This document shows, one piece after another, positions 9,332 to 24,963 of a DNA stretch of 34,189 nucleotides (the stretch's first letter is position 1; every line of letters begins with the position of its first letter). This stretch comes from Pigoraptor vietnamica. Taxonomy: Eukaryota > Opisthokonta > Filasterea. The position numbers and the translations under genes were made by a program. Where the stretch lies: NCBI GenBank assembly GCA_943704525.1, contig CALSCQ010001987.1, forward strand, positions 1 to 34,189, written 5' to 3'. Below the pieces are notes generated by a model. The model made no database searches. It was not told the origin of the DNA and saw only the letters and a program-made list of their open reading frames with translations.

Positions 9332-12300
9332 TTACTGGGCGACGGCGACAGCCATGGCGTACTCGCCCGCGTGCGTGATGCTCACGCGCACAGACGACAC
9401 GCCGGCCCGACGAGCCACGTCGGCCGCTGCGCCATGCAAGAACACCGACGGTGCGCCTGTCGCCGAGGGCAGGACCTCAATCTCGCACAGACCAGCCGCG
9501 GGGCCAGTCCACAGCCGGGACTGCGACTGAGACGCGCTCGAGATGGCCTTGATCACCGCCTCCTTCGCACACCAGCGACCCGCGAAGCTGGCACGCGGAT
9601 CGGCCTGCGCAAGGCAGTGGGCCGTCTCGGCACTCGTAAAGTTGCGCTCGACGAACGTCGCGTTGTCAGAGGCGAAGGACTCGACCGGCTCGATGTCCAC
9701 CCCCACGCCCCGCGTCGGCGCACTTGCCTGCGAAATCGCCGCTTCCGTCACGGCCGCCTTCAGCCGCTCCGCGCGGGACACGGCTTCTTCGGAGGCAGTG
9801 GGTACCGCGCGTCCGCGGAATGCATACCCGCCCGTGCGCTGGTCGTGCTCCGCTCGCGCCAACGGATCGAGATAGACCTTCTGCTCGTTCTCGTCCGTGT
9901 ACGGAGGGCGGTCCTTGACGCGCACAAGCCCGCCGACGCCCGCCATCGCGTCGTGCATGTGACGGTACGTCTTGAGCTGCCGCGAGCGACGACGGTCGGC
10001 GTACGCCGCGAACGTGTCTGCCTCGATGGCGCTGAAGAGGAAGGCAGGGTGGACGACGAGGACCTCGCCGCCGACTTGACCAAACCCGAAGCTCTTGAGG
10101 AGGGCGGCCTTGATCAGCGGCACGCGAATGGCGCGGCTGGGGTACACGACATGCTCGCACGCAGCGAGCGCCGCGTCGATGTTGTCGGCGTTGCGGTTGC
10201 CCGGAACAACGCCGTCCTCCATCGCCTGCAGGACGCCGTTGAGCATCCAGGCGGCCGCGGCGCCCTTCGGGTGGCCCGTCAGGTACTTCTGGCAGACGGC
10301 GATCACGGGGTTTCCGCGCGTGCGGCCCAGGTGGGCCATCTGCGCATTCAGCACCTGCGACTCGTTGATATCGTTCGCCTTCGTGCTCGTCCCGTGGAAC
10401 GACGCGACAGCAATGTCATCGACAGTGAGACCGTAGACGCCGAGAGCCCCGCGGATCGGCGCGATGGACGGATCGCGCGCGTAAAACTCGTTACCCCAGA
10501 GCGCCATCGCGGCCTTCTCCTGGCGACGCGCCTCCTGCTGGACGCTCACCGCGCGCTCGGCGACGAACGCCTCCGCGTCCTCCGCAGCGATCTCGCCCGA
10601 CGCAACAAGCGCAGATGCCTCGTCGCGCAACACGGCCATTTCCGCGTCTCGCCACTCGGCCACGTGCGCGCGCTGCGACTCGAGCTGCCTGCGGCGGTAA
10701 TCGATGGACAGGAGAGGCGACGGGAACGCCGTCTTCCTCTCGCGCGCGGTGGTGAGGATGCCGCGTCCGGGCGCGGGCACCGAGCGGCCCTCCTTGTCCA
10801 TGGCCGTGTTGGTGAGCGCCACAATGCCGTAGATCGGGACGCCCATCTCGATCGCAAGCGCGGCGCTCATGAGGATCTGGTTGCCCGAGCCCTGCGACTC
10901 CATGAACCCGCTGCGGCTCGACGCGGTCGGGCGCGACATCTCCGAGGGCTCGCGCCCGTGCGCGGCTTCGGACTCGGCGCTGCTCGTCGCCCCCATGCTC
11001 GCAAACTCCGTCATCGACTCCTCGCGAATGTCGTCGAAGCCGCCGCAAATCACCACGCGGGCCTTGCCGGAGAGGATCGTCTCGACGCCCAGCTCAACCG
11101 ACTCGACCGCCGTCGCGCATGCGCCGACGGGTGTCTTGATTGGGCCGGAGGCCGAGAGGAGAAGCATGTTCACCCACGCCGCCATCGTGTTGATGAAGAC
11201 CTCCTGGAGAGTGTCGCCGGCGATCGGATTCTCGAGGTGCCGGTCGCGGAAGATGCCCTTCAGCGACCGAAGACCGCCCATGCCGCCTCCCGTCGTGTTG
11301 CCGACCTCGCTCACGTGCACGTAGCGGTAGAGCTCGTACGGGTCAGAAATGCCGGCAGACACGAGCGCCTCGGCCGTAGAGACGAGGTTGAAGAGCGTCA
11401 CGGGGTCCACCTGGGCGGCAATATCCGCAGGCACGCCATAGCGAGTCGCGTCCCATCCCGTCGGAAGCTGCCCGGCGACGTAGCGGTCAAACTTGAGGGC
11501 GCGAGGCACGTACAACGTTGCGCCCTTGCGAAGAACGACCGCCCACGTGCCGTCCGGACGCTCGAAGACTTCAGCCTTGTCGCCGTGTTCGCGCTTGAAC
11601 GTCGCCGCCTCCTCGGCGGACGCCTCAATCGGTGGCATGTCCTTCGTGATGGCGACCTGCCGCATGAATTGCTTGCGGTCGGGATCAAAACCGCCGACGA
11701 CCGAGGGCTCGACGATGCGGATGCCGGCGTGCGAAAGGATGCGCTGCTCGTAGCGTTCCTTAATCTCGGCGTCGCGCACGGGAAGGCCCGTGGCCGCATC
11801 GACCCAGCCAGCGTACGGCATGCGCGCGTCGCCGCCCGAGGACAGCGGGCCCGTGTGGTGACGTATGAAGCCCATAATCCAGGCCATTTCGACGCACCCC
11901 TCAAGCGAGAACTCGCCGCTGCGCTCCATCTCCCACCGCGTGCGCGCGCTGCCCCACGGTCCCACCTCACCGTAGCCGACGATGACGACGACGCGCTCGA
12001 GGTCGAGCATGCCGCGCAGGCGTCCGCCAGTCAGCGCCTCCATCTCTTCGCGCGACGGCAGGTTCGGGTACCGGAAGCACATGTTCGCGCGCCTCTCGAC
12101 GGGACGGGGACCTTCCGCCGCAGCCGCGGCCGACGCAGACTGGCCGGCAACGACGGCCTCGTCAACAGCGACGTCCTTGGCTACGGCTGCGCGGACGGAC
12201 GACCGCCCAGCCAAGTCGCGGCGGAGGGCAGTGATGCGCTCGTTGAACTTGTCGACGCGGTCGAAACCGCCGCCGAAGTCGGCCCACACAGGCGCCTCCT

Positions 12301-15300
12301 GCGACAGCGTCACGATCGACGGGTGCAGAAGAGCGACGATGTTGAGCGCCATTTCTGCCGTCGAGAACGTGCGCACGCCGAGGTCTTCGATGCCGGGCGC
12401 GACCGTGTCGTTCGCCGACATGAGACCCGTTCCGCGCGTCCAGCCAATGACGGCGCCGGCGACGGACAAGTACTGCGCCCAGTCCTCCGAGTGCCACTTG
12501 CGGAAGAGCGTTTCGAGGCCGATCTTCGACTCGGCGTAGAGTCCGTCCGACCCGAACAGCCCGTGGTTGGGCGACAGCGGCAGCACGGCCAGCGCCGGGC
12601 GCGACATGTACCCGCGCGCCTCCTTCGCGTTGCGGATTTCGCCCAGCAAGCGGAGGACGTTCGTGAGCATGATCCTGTGTGCGAGCTCAGACCGCGAGTC
12701 GATGGACCCGAGAGGCCGGCCGCCCTCGGAAATGGCGGCAAAGGGGATGACAATGTCGACGTCGGACGCAAGGCCATCGCCCTCATAGACAAAGCGGATC
12801 AGGGCCTCGACGTCGCGCCGCGAGCCCTGGTTGAAGGGCAGGACCACGAGCGAGCTGCCGCGCGCGCCGCACTCCTCGTACATGCGGCGATAGTACTCGG
12901 TCGTCTCGCGAGAGAAGCTGCTCGTCGTCGCAATGACGTCCGCGCCGCCCTCGAGCAGAGCGCGAAGCACCTCGCCGGCGATGGACCCCCGACCACAGCC
13001 AGTGACGAGCACGGTCTTGCCCCGGAAGGAAACGCCGCGCCCACCGACACACACGTCGGCCAGCGCGCGGAAGTAGCGCTGCGTGAGAGCGTCGCTCGCT
13101 TCGCCCGTCGTCGGCGTCCTGAGGCAGAGGAAGGGCGCTCCGGCGACCGGCTTGCCCTTCTTCACCTTCGAAACCGCAGCACCGCGCTTCATCTCCTTCG
13201 CGTACTCGCGCGTAGTTTCGCAGCCGGGCCGCGTCTCCTCGTCCAGCGTGATGCGGCCGTCCGCACCAATGCGCACGACGGGCCGAGTGGGCTTGAGATG
13301 GCTGCGGAAGACCGGCGGCTTGTCCAGCGACGACCGAATTTCCGCCGCCAGCCACGCACACCACTTCGCCACGGCCGCCCACCGCGCATCATCTCCGGCC
13401 CGCTTCTCGGCCACGCGCGCACGGTGCTCGAGCATGTCGGCGACCGCTGGCGTCGCACGATTCGCAATGTGCCGCGCACGTCGCGACAGCCGCGCGACGA
13501 GGGTGCTCGGCAGCTCAGCACCCGCAGGAGCACACGCAACTTCACCTTCAAGCGCAACGACTTCCTGGCGCGACCAGTTGAAGTACGAATCGTAGCGACG
13601 AATCTTGGCCGAATCGAACACAGACCGGACACCGTTGCCATAATCCTCTCCGTGCTCGGCCAACCACGTGTCGAGCTCAGCACGCGTCTCCCGGAGGTCG
13701 TCGTGCGCCTTTGAGGTCGCGCGCGAGTCCGCAAACGTGTCGTCGCCAAGGTACGCCCTAAAGAGGGCCACCTGCTCGCGAAGAAGCTCCGAGTGCCGGC
13801 CAGTCAGCGCGTCGGAGACCATCCCGACGCCCATCGCGACCGAGCCGGCCACCGCGCCTCCCGCCGCGCCACCCGAAGCGCCGATCTTCACCCCGACTTC
13901 GGTCGCGTACGCGCTAATAACACCGTCGAGCCACGCTGACGCCTCCGCCTCCGAGGCAAGGCGCTGCGCGGGCTCAGAGGCTACGGCGCGGAGGAGAATC
14001 GCGTCCTGGCGGCCCTCACCAAGGCCGCGCGAAGCCATCTGCTGGCGAAGCACCGAGAGAGTGACGCCAGCGGGCATCTTCGCGGCGATCGTCCGCGCGA
14101 TCATAGCCCGGGCGCACTTCCCAAGGCCGGCATACGAGCCGCCGACGGCCTGCGCGAGTTGGTCGAGTGTCATCTCCGCAGCAGAGTCCACGGCGGTGCC
14201 AAACTCGAGCTGAATGTCGCCCACGAGCTCGTTCTGCAGAGCCGATTTGCCGGCCACCAGCGCCTTGATCGTCTGGGACGGCGCGATGGCGGAAAGCGGC
14301 CGCTTGAGCTTGACAGCAAGCAACACGCGCAGGAAGTCCAGAGGGGGGACACGGACGTCCGCCACCGGCTCGGCCTGCGCCGGTACGCCCATAGCGGCCG
14401 CAAACATTGCAGGCATGCCGACAGCCGCCGCGCCGGGACGAGGAACTGTAATGCCGTTGCGCGAGCCATACGAATCGGCGACACGGTCGAGCCAGGCGAG
14501 AGCGTCCGCCTCGCTGCTAAGGCGCGCGTCCGGCTCTTCTCCAACGGCGAGGAGCAGCACGCCGTCCGCGCGTCCCTCGCCGAGGCCGCGCTGCGACCGG
14601 AGGTGCTCGCGTGCGCGCGCCGCCGTGAAGCCGGCAGGCATCTTGGCACCGAACAGACGCGAGACGAGGGCGGATGTCTGCTTGCCAAGACGACCGTTGA
14701 ACCGGGGCTGGATGGCCGCCGCCAGCTGTCCGAGGGGCATCTCTTCGGGCCGCTCCACCGCAATGGCCCCGAATTCCTTCGCGAGGTCGCCGACAATCTC
14801 GTTCTGCAGCGTGCTCTTGCCTGCGGCGACCTCCTTGATCGTCGTCGTCGCCGGCACAGCCGCAACCTTCCGCCGCGCCTTGACTGCGACGAGCACCTGA
14901 ACGACATCGAGCGCAGTGACAGGCGCATCAGGAACGGACGTGGCCGGACCCGCAGGCATAGGAGTGACCGTAACAGCCGGCGCGGCCACGGCGGACACCG
15001 GCGCCGGAGTGGGCACCGCCACCTGCTCGACCTCGGCCGGCGCACCCGTGCTCTCAAAGTACAGCTGATCCCTGTCCTTAGAGAAGCAGAGAACAGCCCT
15101 GCGGCGGGTTGTCGCTTCGTCATACGCCTCGTACTTGAGCTTGAGCGTGCGAATCGCCATTTGCGATAGCGTCGGCTGAGGGCCAATCTCGATGACGCGC
15201 TCCACGTCAAAGTCGCGGAACATGCGATCCTGCGTCTCGATCCACCGAACGGGCGACGCAAACTGATACGCAAGAAGCTCCACCAGCAGTACATACGCCA

Positions 15301-18300
15301 GCCGCTGCTGCTCCTCCGCCGATGCGCCGGTGCCGTCCTGTCCGGCGTCGCCGGGCCACGCACTCAGAGCCGCAGCGATGCTCTCGCTGTCCGTCATGGC
15401 GCGAACGCGCTCAAAATAGCCGCGCGAAATTTCGAACGGCTCGGCAGTGAGGTTCGGAACGTAGCGATTGCGGAGGAGGCCAGGGTCGATGTTCTTCGGG
15501 TCAAGGCGACGACGAAGATACTGCCGGAAAAGCGGGACGCCACTGAGTAGGAAGCGCGAGTGGAACGGGACGTCGATACCGGGCAGCGGGATGGTCGCCA
15601 CGCCTCGCTCGAGCTGCAGAACGCCGCCCGGCGCGGTCGCGGCTCGTCGGTCCGTCGCAGCCGACGCGGCCTTGACGATGCGCGCCAGCTCATCCATAAG
15701 TCCGGTAGCCGACGTTGGTGCCTTCTGGCCGGCCGTCAACTCGGCGCGCACGGCATTGAGCGTGCCCGCGAGCGTATCGAGGCAACCGAGCTCCCCAGCG
15801 ACGACGTACTGCCAGCCCTCAACGTTGTGGTTGACAATTTCGAGAAGCGCGCCACGATACTCCGCAATGGCGGCGCACACGTACTGAAGGGCGGAAGCGT
15901 GCCCAAGCGCCTGCAGACCGGCGCGCGTCGGATTGACTGCCACCATGCCGTAACGAGAGCGACCGGCGTCGTCGCGGGGAACCGCGCACTGCATCGTCAT
16001 GCCGCGGTAGAAGCAGACGTCCACAAGCGACTCGATGGGGAGCACGTCGCCGAGGGCGGCGAGCGCAGCGTACTCGCCGAGGCTGTGTCCGGCGAAGACG
16101 CATCCGTCCTGCACCAAGCCCCTCGCGCGCATGTCTTCGTACGCCGCCTTCTCGAAGAGCACAATCGCCGGCTGCGTGAACTGCGTCGCGGAGAGGAGGC
16201 CCTGCGGATGCCGGAACGTGTACGACAGCGTCGAAGCGCGGATATCTGGAAAGAGCGAGCGGCTCGCAACCGTTCCGTCCGCCTCGCAGGCGTCAAAGAC
16301 CATGGACATGTAGTTCTGGCGAATGCGGCGGCCCGTCGTGCCCCCAAAGTGGACAGTCATCTCGACGGGGTTCGCACGCACGACGCGCAGAATCGAGAAG
16401 CCGTACGTCTCGAGAAAGTGGCGCTCGGCCCTGTCCCACACCGACCTCGCGACTTCCGAAGAGTCATAGAGGTCCATGCCCATGCCGACCTCCTGAGCGC
16501 CCTGGCCCGTGAAAACGTACGCCGTGCGCGGCTGCTCAATCTCGGCAGAGCCTTCGAGAACGGTCGCGCCGTCCTGGTTGCGCGCCTCGACACGGATGAC
16601 CTTGCGGCCGGCGCGCATGCCGACATGCGACAGGGAGACCGAGAGGCGGTCGTTAGGGAGCACCATGCCGACAAACCGCACCGAGTAGAGCGACACACGC
16701 GAGGCGTCGTTGTCGCCGGCGTGAACCTCGACCAGGCGGCGGACGGCGGCGCTCGTCCACATGCCGTGCGTGATGGTGCCGGGCAGCCCGGCGTACGCCG
16801 CAAAGTACGGGTTCACGTGAATCGGGTTCACGTCAAGCGAAGCGGCGGCGTAATGCTCGTTCGTCGGCGGCGACTGTACCGACGGCGACGGCGCGTCCGT
16901 GGACAGCACAGGTCGCGCGCCATCCGGGAAAGGGACGACCTCTTCGGCCTTGGCGCCCGCACGCTCGAGAAACGCGAGCACCGGGTTGCCTCGCGCGTTT
17001 GCGTCACGTCCGCTGCGATAGCAAACGGCGCCGACCTGGATTGCTTCCTTGCTCGCCGAGTGGGCGACAACGCGCCCGTCGACAGCCACGGAGTCGAACA
17101 CACCCGGACCCTTGTGCCTGACCTCCGTAGACAATTCGAACACGAGCGCCGCGCCGGGAACGACAAGTGTATCAGCGGCGGGCATCCACTTCACCCAATC
17201 TTTGGCGCGCAGAACAGCGACGGCCTCCGGGCCTGCGAGCACGACGCGCCGAGGGGACTCGACAGTGCGCCGGAAGGTGTGCGCGTAATCGTCGAAGGTT
17301 CCCCTCAGAAGGAACTGGCTGGTGACGACGACAAAAGGGCGCCCACCGCGTGTCAGAACGCCACGCACGTCCACCAAACGGCCGGACGCCTGGTTCTCGA
17401 CGGCCGTTATCTCTCCCGTGGTCTCGACAATGTCGCCGTCCCGAAGAGCGGGAGATCGCGCGCTCACAACTTCAAACGTGTTGGACAGGTGAACGAGCCG
17501 GAGAATGTCGCCGCCGAGGTTCGCGTGGAAGAGCGAGCGGATAATGGCACGCCATCCGGCCACGATGGCGTAGTCCAGCGGAGCCTCCACCGGCGGCGCC
17601 TGCGCACCGCCCACCACGGCGCTGCGGTCGACGTGCCGCTCGCCGCGATTTCCGACGGCCTGGCAAAAGTCCACAAGTCCGCGACGAGTGATCACGTGAG
17701 TGGCCCGAAGGGAGCCCGGGACGGTATAGTCGGTCGCGGACGCCCGCGAGAGGGGCTCGTCGAGCCACAGGCGGCTGTAAAACGCACGCACCATTTCCGT
17801 GCGCCCCTCCATCACCTCGCGAATGGGTGCGTGCCCCGCACCGGGCGCAAACTCGAAGCGCAGCACGAGGGGAATCGCAACGCCACCCTTCATCTCGTTG
17901 AGTGCCACGGAAATGCCAACCGTCTCGCCCGTCGCATCCGACAGGCGAATCTCGACCGACGGCGAGGTCACGGGCACCGACCGCATTTCTGCGGGGACGC
18001 CCACGTCGCCGAGGGCCGAATCGTACACCTCGAGCGAAGAGGGCCTCGATCCCGCCTTCATGTCGCGGCGCACAATGACCTTCTGGCCGTGCCGGGGACG
18101 CAGAACGCGGCGGAGTGGATTCGGGGCTATCGATCGACCTTGCACGACGGCCGGGCTCGTGAGGAGAGCGCGAAGCCACGAAGGCTCCGAACCGCCAAGA
18201 AGCTCGAACCAGTCGCTTTCGGTCGGAAGAGACCCAGTCTCCGGGAGCACGTAACGCAGTTCAGACACAGCGGCATCGTTTGCAATGCCACTGCCCGAGA

Positions 18301-21300
18301 CACGCTCGACTGCCTCCACGCGGATGCCGACAGGCAGCGAGGCCCTCTGGCGCGTCGACGGTGTCCAGCCGCCCAAGTACTCGACAACAGGAATGGTCGA
18401 ATCGCCGCCCGCGTGGCGCTCCTTGCGAAGAGCGTCGATGTAGTGCGAGTAAATGCCACCGAGAATGTCCGCAACAGGCTCGTCGGCGATCCTGCTGTGC
18501 CGCGCCGCCACGGGGCCCTGTAGGATGCAAACGCGGCCGGGGTCCCGCCCGACGACCGCGTCGATGTCCTCCGCCTGCCACAGGCTGTCCTTCTTGAAAT
18601 ACGTCTTGAAATCGGCGTCGATGGCGGGAACGAACGGAACGGGCTTCTGCCCCGGCCGCTTGCACAGGGCGAGGAAGAAGCGCACGTCCTCAGTCGTAAG
18701 AAGCTGCTCAGAGGCTGCGGGATACGCCGCGAGAACTTCGCGGACGCGCGCGGTCGGATCGCAGTTATTGTCGAGCTCGCTCGCACTTCGCAACACGGCC
18801 ACGCCACCCGACGCGGCAAAGCGCTCCTCGATGCGCGAGACAAAGTCGAAGGCGAGAGTGCGGAAAGAAGGGTCAATCCACCGCTTCTGGTCGGCAACGT
18901 ACGTGAGCTCAACAAGCCGCAACGCGACGTCCGCGTACGACATCTCGGGGAGGTCGCAGACGGAGCCGTCCGCCGATCGCCGGCCGAAATACACTTTCTG
19001 GTAGTCGGCATTGAGCGCGGCGATGATCCAGTCCTTGCTGCGCACGAGGGCGTCGAGCTGCTTGTCCGCCGCGAGCGAGAAGATTTCCTTGTCAAGCCGC
19101 TTCCACAGCAGAACGCCACGCGTCGCCACCTTGTGAATCGGCTCTCCGAGCTCCGACACGACCGTCGTGACGCCGCCCGCGATGCCTTCGTACGTCTCTT
19201 CCCACTGGCTCTCGTGCTCGATGCCGGGCGTGCACTCAGCAATGTAGCGCTTGACCGACGGCGACGTCGCGCACTCCTGCGCGACCATCACGCGCGAGCC
19301 GAGAAGAATGCCGTCAAACGGCATGCGGGGCCTCCCGTAGCGCTCGCTCCACTCGCCGGTAATGTACGGAAACGAACCCGCGCCGTCGCCAAAGCCGCTG
19401 CCGGCGACAAGCACGACGTTGTCGTACTTGCGGATGAGTCCGTACGTGTCGAGAATCGGCTGATGAAAGTCCTCGTAGCTGTGGTGTCCGCCCGCGCGAC
19501 CGCCCGTCCACTGGAGCAGGATAGGCACGTCCGGATGCTCCCGCGCAATGTCAAGCACTTGCCTGATGGCCTCGGTCGAGCCCGGCTTGAACGAGATGTG
19601 GCGTACGCCGGCCTCGCGAAGGGCGGCGACAATCTCGCGGGCGGCATCGGGCGACGGCACTCCCGCGGCAACGCAGATGCCGTCGACGGGAACTCCCTCG
19701 CGGCGCAACTGCTGGACAAGCGGGAATTGGAAGCCCCACTGCCGCGCGTTCAGGTACAGCATGTTGAGATTCACGCCGTCTCCGGGCTTCGTCTGCTCGA
19801 CGACCCGGCGAATGCGATCGCGAAGGGCGCGCTCCGTGTGGTGACCGCCGCCGGCCAGCTCAATGTGGAACCCCGCGTTGGTGACCGCAGCCACGAACTT
19901 GTCGCTGACTGTCGACGGCGTCATGCCGGCGACCATAATAGGCGGGCGCCCAAGGAGCTTGCTCATGCGCGTCTCGACGTGAACGGCGCCCGTCGTGCGC
20001 ACGCGGACGAGCCGAGGCGCAAACGCGGCGCCCCAATTCGGCGCAAACTGGACGTCGGCGACATCCGACGAGAAAAGAGCGGCCTTGTCCAGGAGCTCGG
20101 GGCGAGGACTCGCTAAGACGCCGGCGAGAACGACGTGCACTCCGGTGCCCTCGATGTTGCGGTGGGTGAGCGAACCGATACCGACGGCGCCACCAGGACC
20201 AAAGTCCAGAATATGCGTCGCTGCATGGAGAAAAAAAAAGAAATCTATCAGACCGATGCACATGCACACACAGAACACAAAGCAAGCGTACCGGCAGAAT
20301 ACTAACCCTTGACAGGCGCCAGCGTGCGCTCCCAGTGGACTGGTGCGGTGCAGACGAGTCGGATGACCTCCGCAGTGAGCGCTTCGCCCGGTGGAAGGGT
20401 CGCGAGATCGCTGCCGTCGAACGTGGAGTGGACCGGCACTTGGAGAGGATGCGTCCACGCGAGACCAGCACGCGCAACATCCCGCATGACCTCCGCCGGC
20501 ACGGCTGCCATGTAGCGAGAGTGAAACGGGACAGTCACTGGCAGGTAGCGCGTCGAGAACGACTGCCGGCGCCTCGAATGCGGGACGCGGTCCTGGGACT
20601 CGCCGTCGCGGGCGCGAAGGCGGCGGAGAGACACACAGAGCGCATGGAGGCTCTGCGGGTGCCCTGCGATGACGACACTGCCGGGCCCATTCACGAGGGC
20701 CACCTCCATCCGCCTCTCCTCCACGAGGTGCTTGTTCGTCTGCGCGACGTGACGCGCAACCTCCTCCGCAGGCATGTTGCGCACGGAAAGCATGGGCGTC
20801 GGTTCGCCCTCTGAGTGTGCGAGCGAGTCCTGGAGAACCGCGGGCGCCAGCGACGTCAGCGGGTAGGCCTGCTGGGCGCGAACGGCCATCCACAGAAGCG
20901 TAAGAAGAGCGACGCGGCTGAGCAAGAAGAAGTCCTCGCTTGTCTTTGCCGACGACGCGACAAGGCAGGCCACGATGCCCTGGCTGTGGCCGGCAGTATG
21001 GGAAAGCAGCGACGCAAACTCCGCCGGGGAGATGCGCGCTGTTCCCATTGCAACCCAGTAATGCGCGAGCTGCGTCAGCCCAATAAGCGGGAAGCTCACG
21101 GGCGCCGAGAGAAGATAATCGGAAGACGGCAGCTGCGACGGATTGCGCAGCCAGCGCGTCACATCGAGGCCCTCGCGGAAGAAACCGGCGGCCGCTGCGG
21201 CGGACGTGGTCGCCTCCGCCGCAAGATGGGAGGACATGGCATCCACGTACTCCCGCGCGAAGGCGTACGTGTTGTAGACTTCCGCCAGCTCGCCAAAGTA

Positions 21301-21951
21301 CGAGTCATTGCCCTGCCCGCCGAACATGGCGCACAGGCGCACCTCCGTCCTCGCGGCCGCACGAAGGAGGGCTGGCCGCTGGCGCTCGTCACCGCTGGCA
21401 CGCGTCGGCAGTGCGCGCGGCGCCGGAGTGTTGAGCAAGTGCTCGCAAGCGTAATGCGCCGAAACGACTTCCAGGCGCTCGTCAGAGGTCAGTCCCTGGC
21501 GACTGACGGCGGCGTGGACGTCATTTCCGCCGAGCTGGGACTCGCAGAACGCGTCGTGCGCGGCGCGAAGAAAGTGTAGGGCGTCGGCGTCGTCGGGATT
21601 GGCGCTCGCGTGCCTCTCGACGTACGCCAGCAGCCGCGCGAAGGACGTCATCTCTTTTGTCTGTGGTGAGAGGCACATATAGTGAGTACCAATAAATTGA
21701 GCACATATAGCGCAACACTGCCAGAATGTGAGTGGATATCTGAGTGATCCACTCACATCGGCATCCTGTGTCGAGTTGCTCGCGCGGTGTTCGCGGACGA
21801 GACGGTCCGCGACATCCCACACGCGCGAGCCCCCGTCCGAGCGCAATGGGACCGAGATTTCGGTCTTTCCGATCTGCAACTTGAACACGCGCAACGAGGC
21901 ATCCGCAGAGCGGCCGTTGCCGGTGTGCGCCATGGGCACAACTTGCGTCAT
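9332..21951 (-). CDS. Type I fatty acid synthase, fused beta-alpha, tandem ACPs
   Basis: This cytosolic multienzyme makes saturated acyl-CoA from acetyl- and malonyl-CoA. Exons are 21951-21757, 21660-20307 and 20220-9332, giving 4145 residues. Domains in order: acetyltransferase (GHSQG, 289-293); enoyl reductase (VAGMTPSTV near 611-619, GGRAGGHHSY near 754); hot-dog dehydratase (NPIHVNPYF near 1647, then GLPGTITHGMW); malonyl/palmitoyl transferase (FTGQGAQEVGMG near 1751, GHSLG at 1894-1898); an Ala/Pro linker; two tandem ACP units with carrier serines at 2319 (GKSTLQNE) and 2509 (GKSALQNE); ketoreductase (TGCGRGS near 2920, Tyr3078 in YAESK); ketosynthase (Cys3551 in GACATAVES, His3792, His3833); and a C-terminal phosphopantetheine transferase (GVGVDIE near 4025, WCAKEAVIKA). 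The order is that of fungal FAS1 followed by FAS2 in one chain. The splice joining KATHILDFGPGG across exons 2 and 3 restores a conserved block. No domain lacks its key residues. Long frames on the opposite strand are shadows of its GC-rich codons. Confidence 0.97.
13910..14925 (-). repeat. Tandem ACP-unit duplication inside FAS
   Basis: Two copies of the roughly 165-residue fungal-type carrier unit lie 190 residues apart (serine to serine). Both keep the serine in a GKSxLQNE context, the EFG turn, the LGK..A motif that opens the structural half, the KMPAG helix start, the RGLGEGR.D....L.AV block and the closing AWLD helix. The whole carrier plus structural subdomain was duplicated, not only the core. 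The protein copies have diverged, so the event is not recent. Confidence 0.9.
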
Positions 21952-22497
21952 GGTGGGCGCAGCAAGATTTGCCGACGCCCTTCAACGCCAGAGTGATGTC
22001 GTCAAGTTAGAGAGACTTGAACGCATCAAAGAGACTCTGCGGTGAAGCCCGGACGGTCCGTTGTGCGTGGATGCGCGTGCGTGTCGAGTGGATTCGAGAG
22101 GGCTGATGTGAGAGCGGCACATGGCGTAGGCCCCAACAACACTCATTGGGGCCGCAAATGGGCAGATGTCCACGTCGCGGTTGGCCAATTTATTGCGCAG
22201 AGTGCGCTGATTGGCTGGTTGGGCGCCCGCCGCGGGAACCATTAACCCTAACCGCACAGTATGGCGTCACTATTGGGCTGTGTGCGGGTGTGGGCGTAGG
22301 CCACGTCGACACTTTCTGGGGACCATGGAAAGTGGCGGAACGGACTGCGGGGACGAGGGGAAATGACAGAATATTCACGTGGAAGCCTCCCCTGTCGTTC
22401 ATGCCGAAACAACAGAGGCACATCCATGAAAACAGTTTGTATTGCACGTATTGTGTGCACGATTTGAGAGTAACATCATGTGACAGGTGCGTGCGCT
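21952..22497 (-). promoter_or_regulatory. FAS upstream region with CCAAT boxes
   Basis: About 550 bases separate the TDO stop from the FAS start. Three CCAAT-type pentamers lie 190-260 bases upstream of the FAS ATG: CCAAT on the plus strand at 22185-22189, and ATTGG at 22145-22149 and 22210-22214. The last two read as CCAAT in the direction of FAS transcription. A TCACGTGG box lies near 22375. The pair at 22185 and 22210 flanks the imperfect palindrome GCGCAGAGTGCGC. NF-Y-type control is an inference. Confidence 0.4.

Positions 22498-24963
<2,466 letters not shown>

Noticed and set aside
9371-13714. 1447-codon open frame on the plus strand opposite FAS
   Set aside because: Its translation is an Arg/His/Ala/Val-rich shadow with no family features. 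The opposite strand is fully accounted for by FAS domains with intact catalytic motifs, and third-position GC bias removes stops in the antisense frame.
15560-18523. 987-codon plus-strand frame opposite FAS
   Set aside because: Same reason: a composition shadow of the MPT, DH and ER coding region.
22243-22256. TTAACCCTAACC resembling telomere repeats
   Set aside because: Only two imperfect units; no array.
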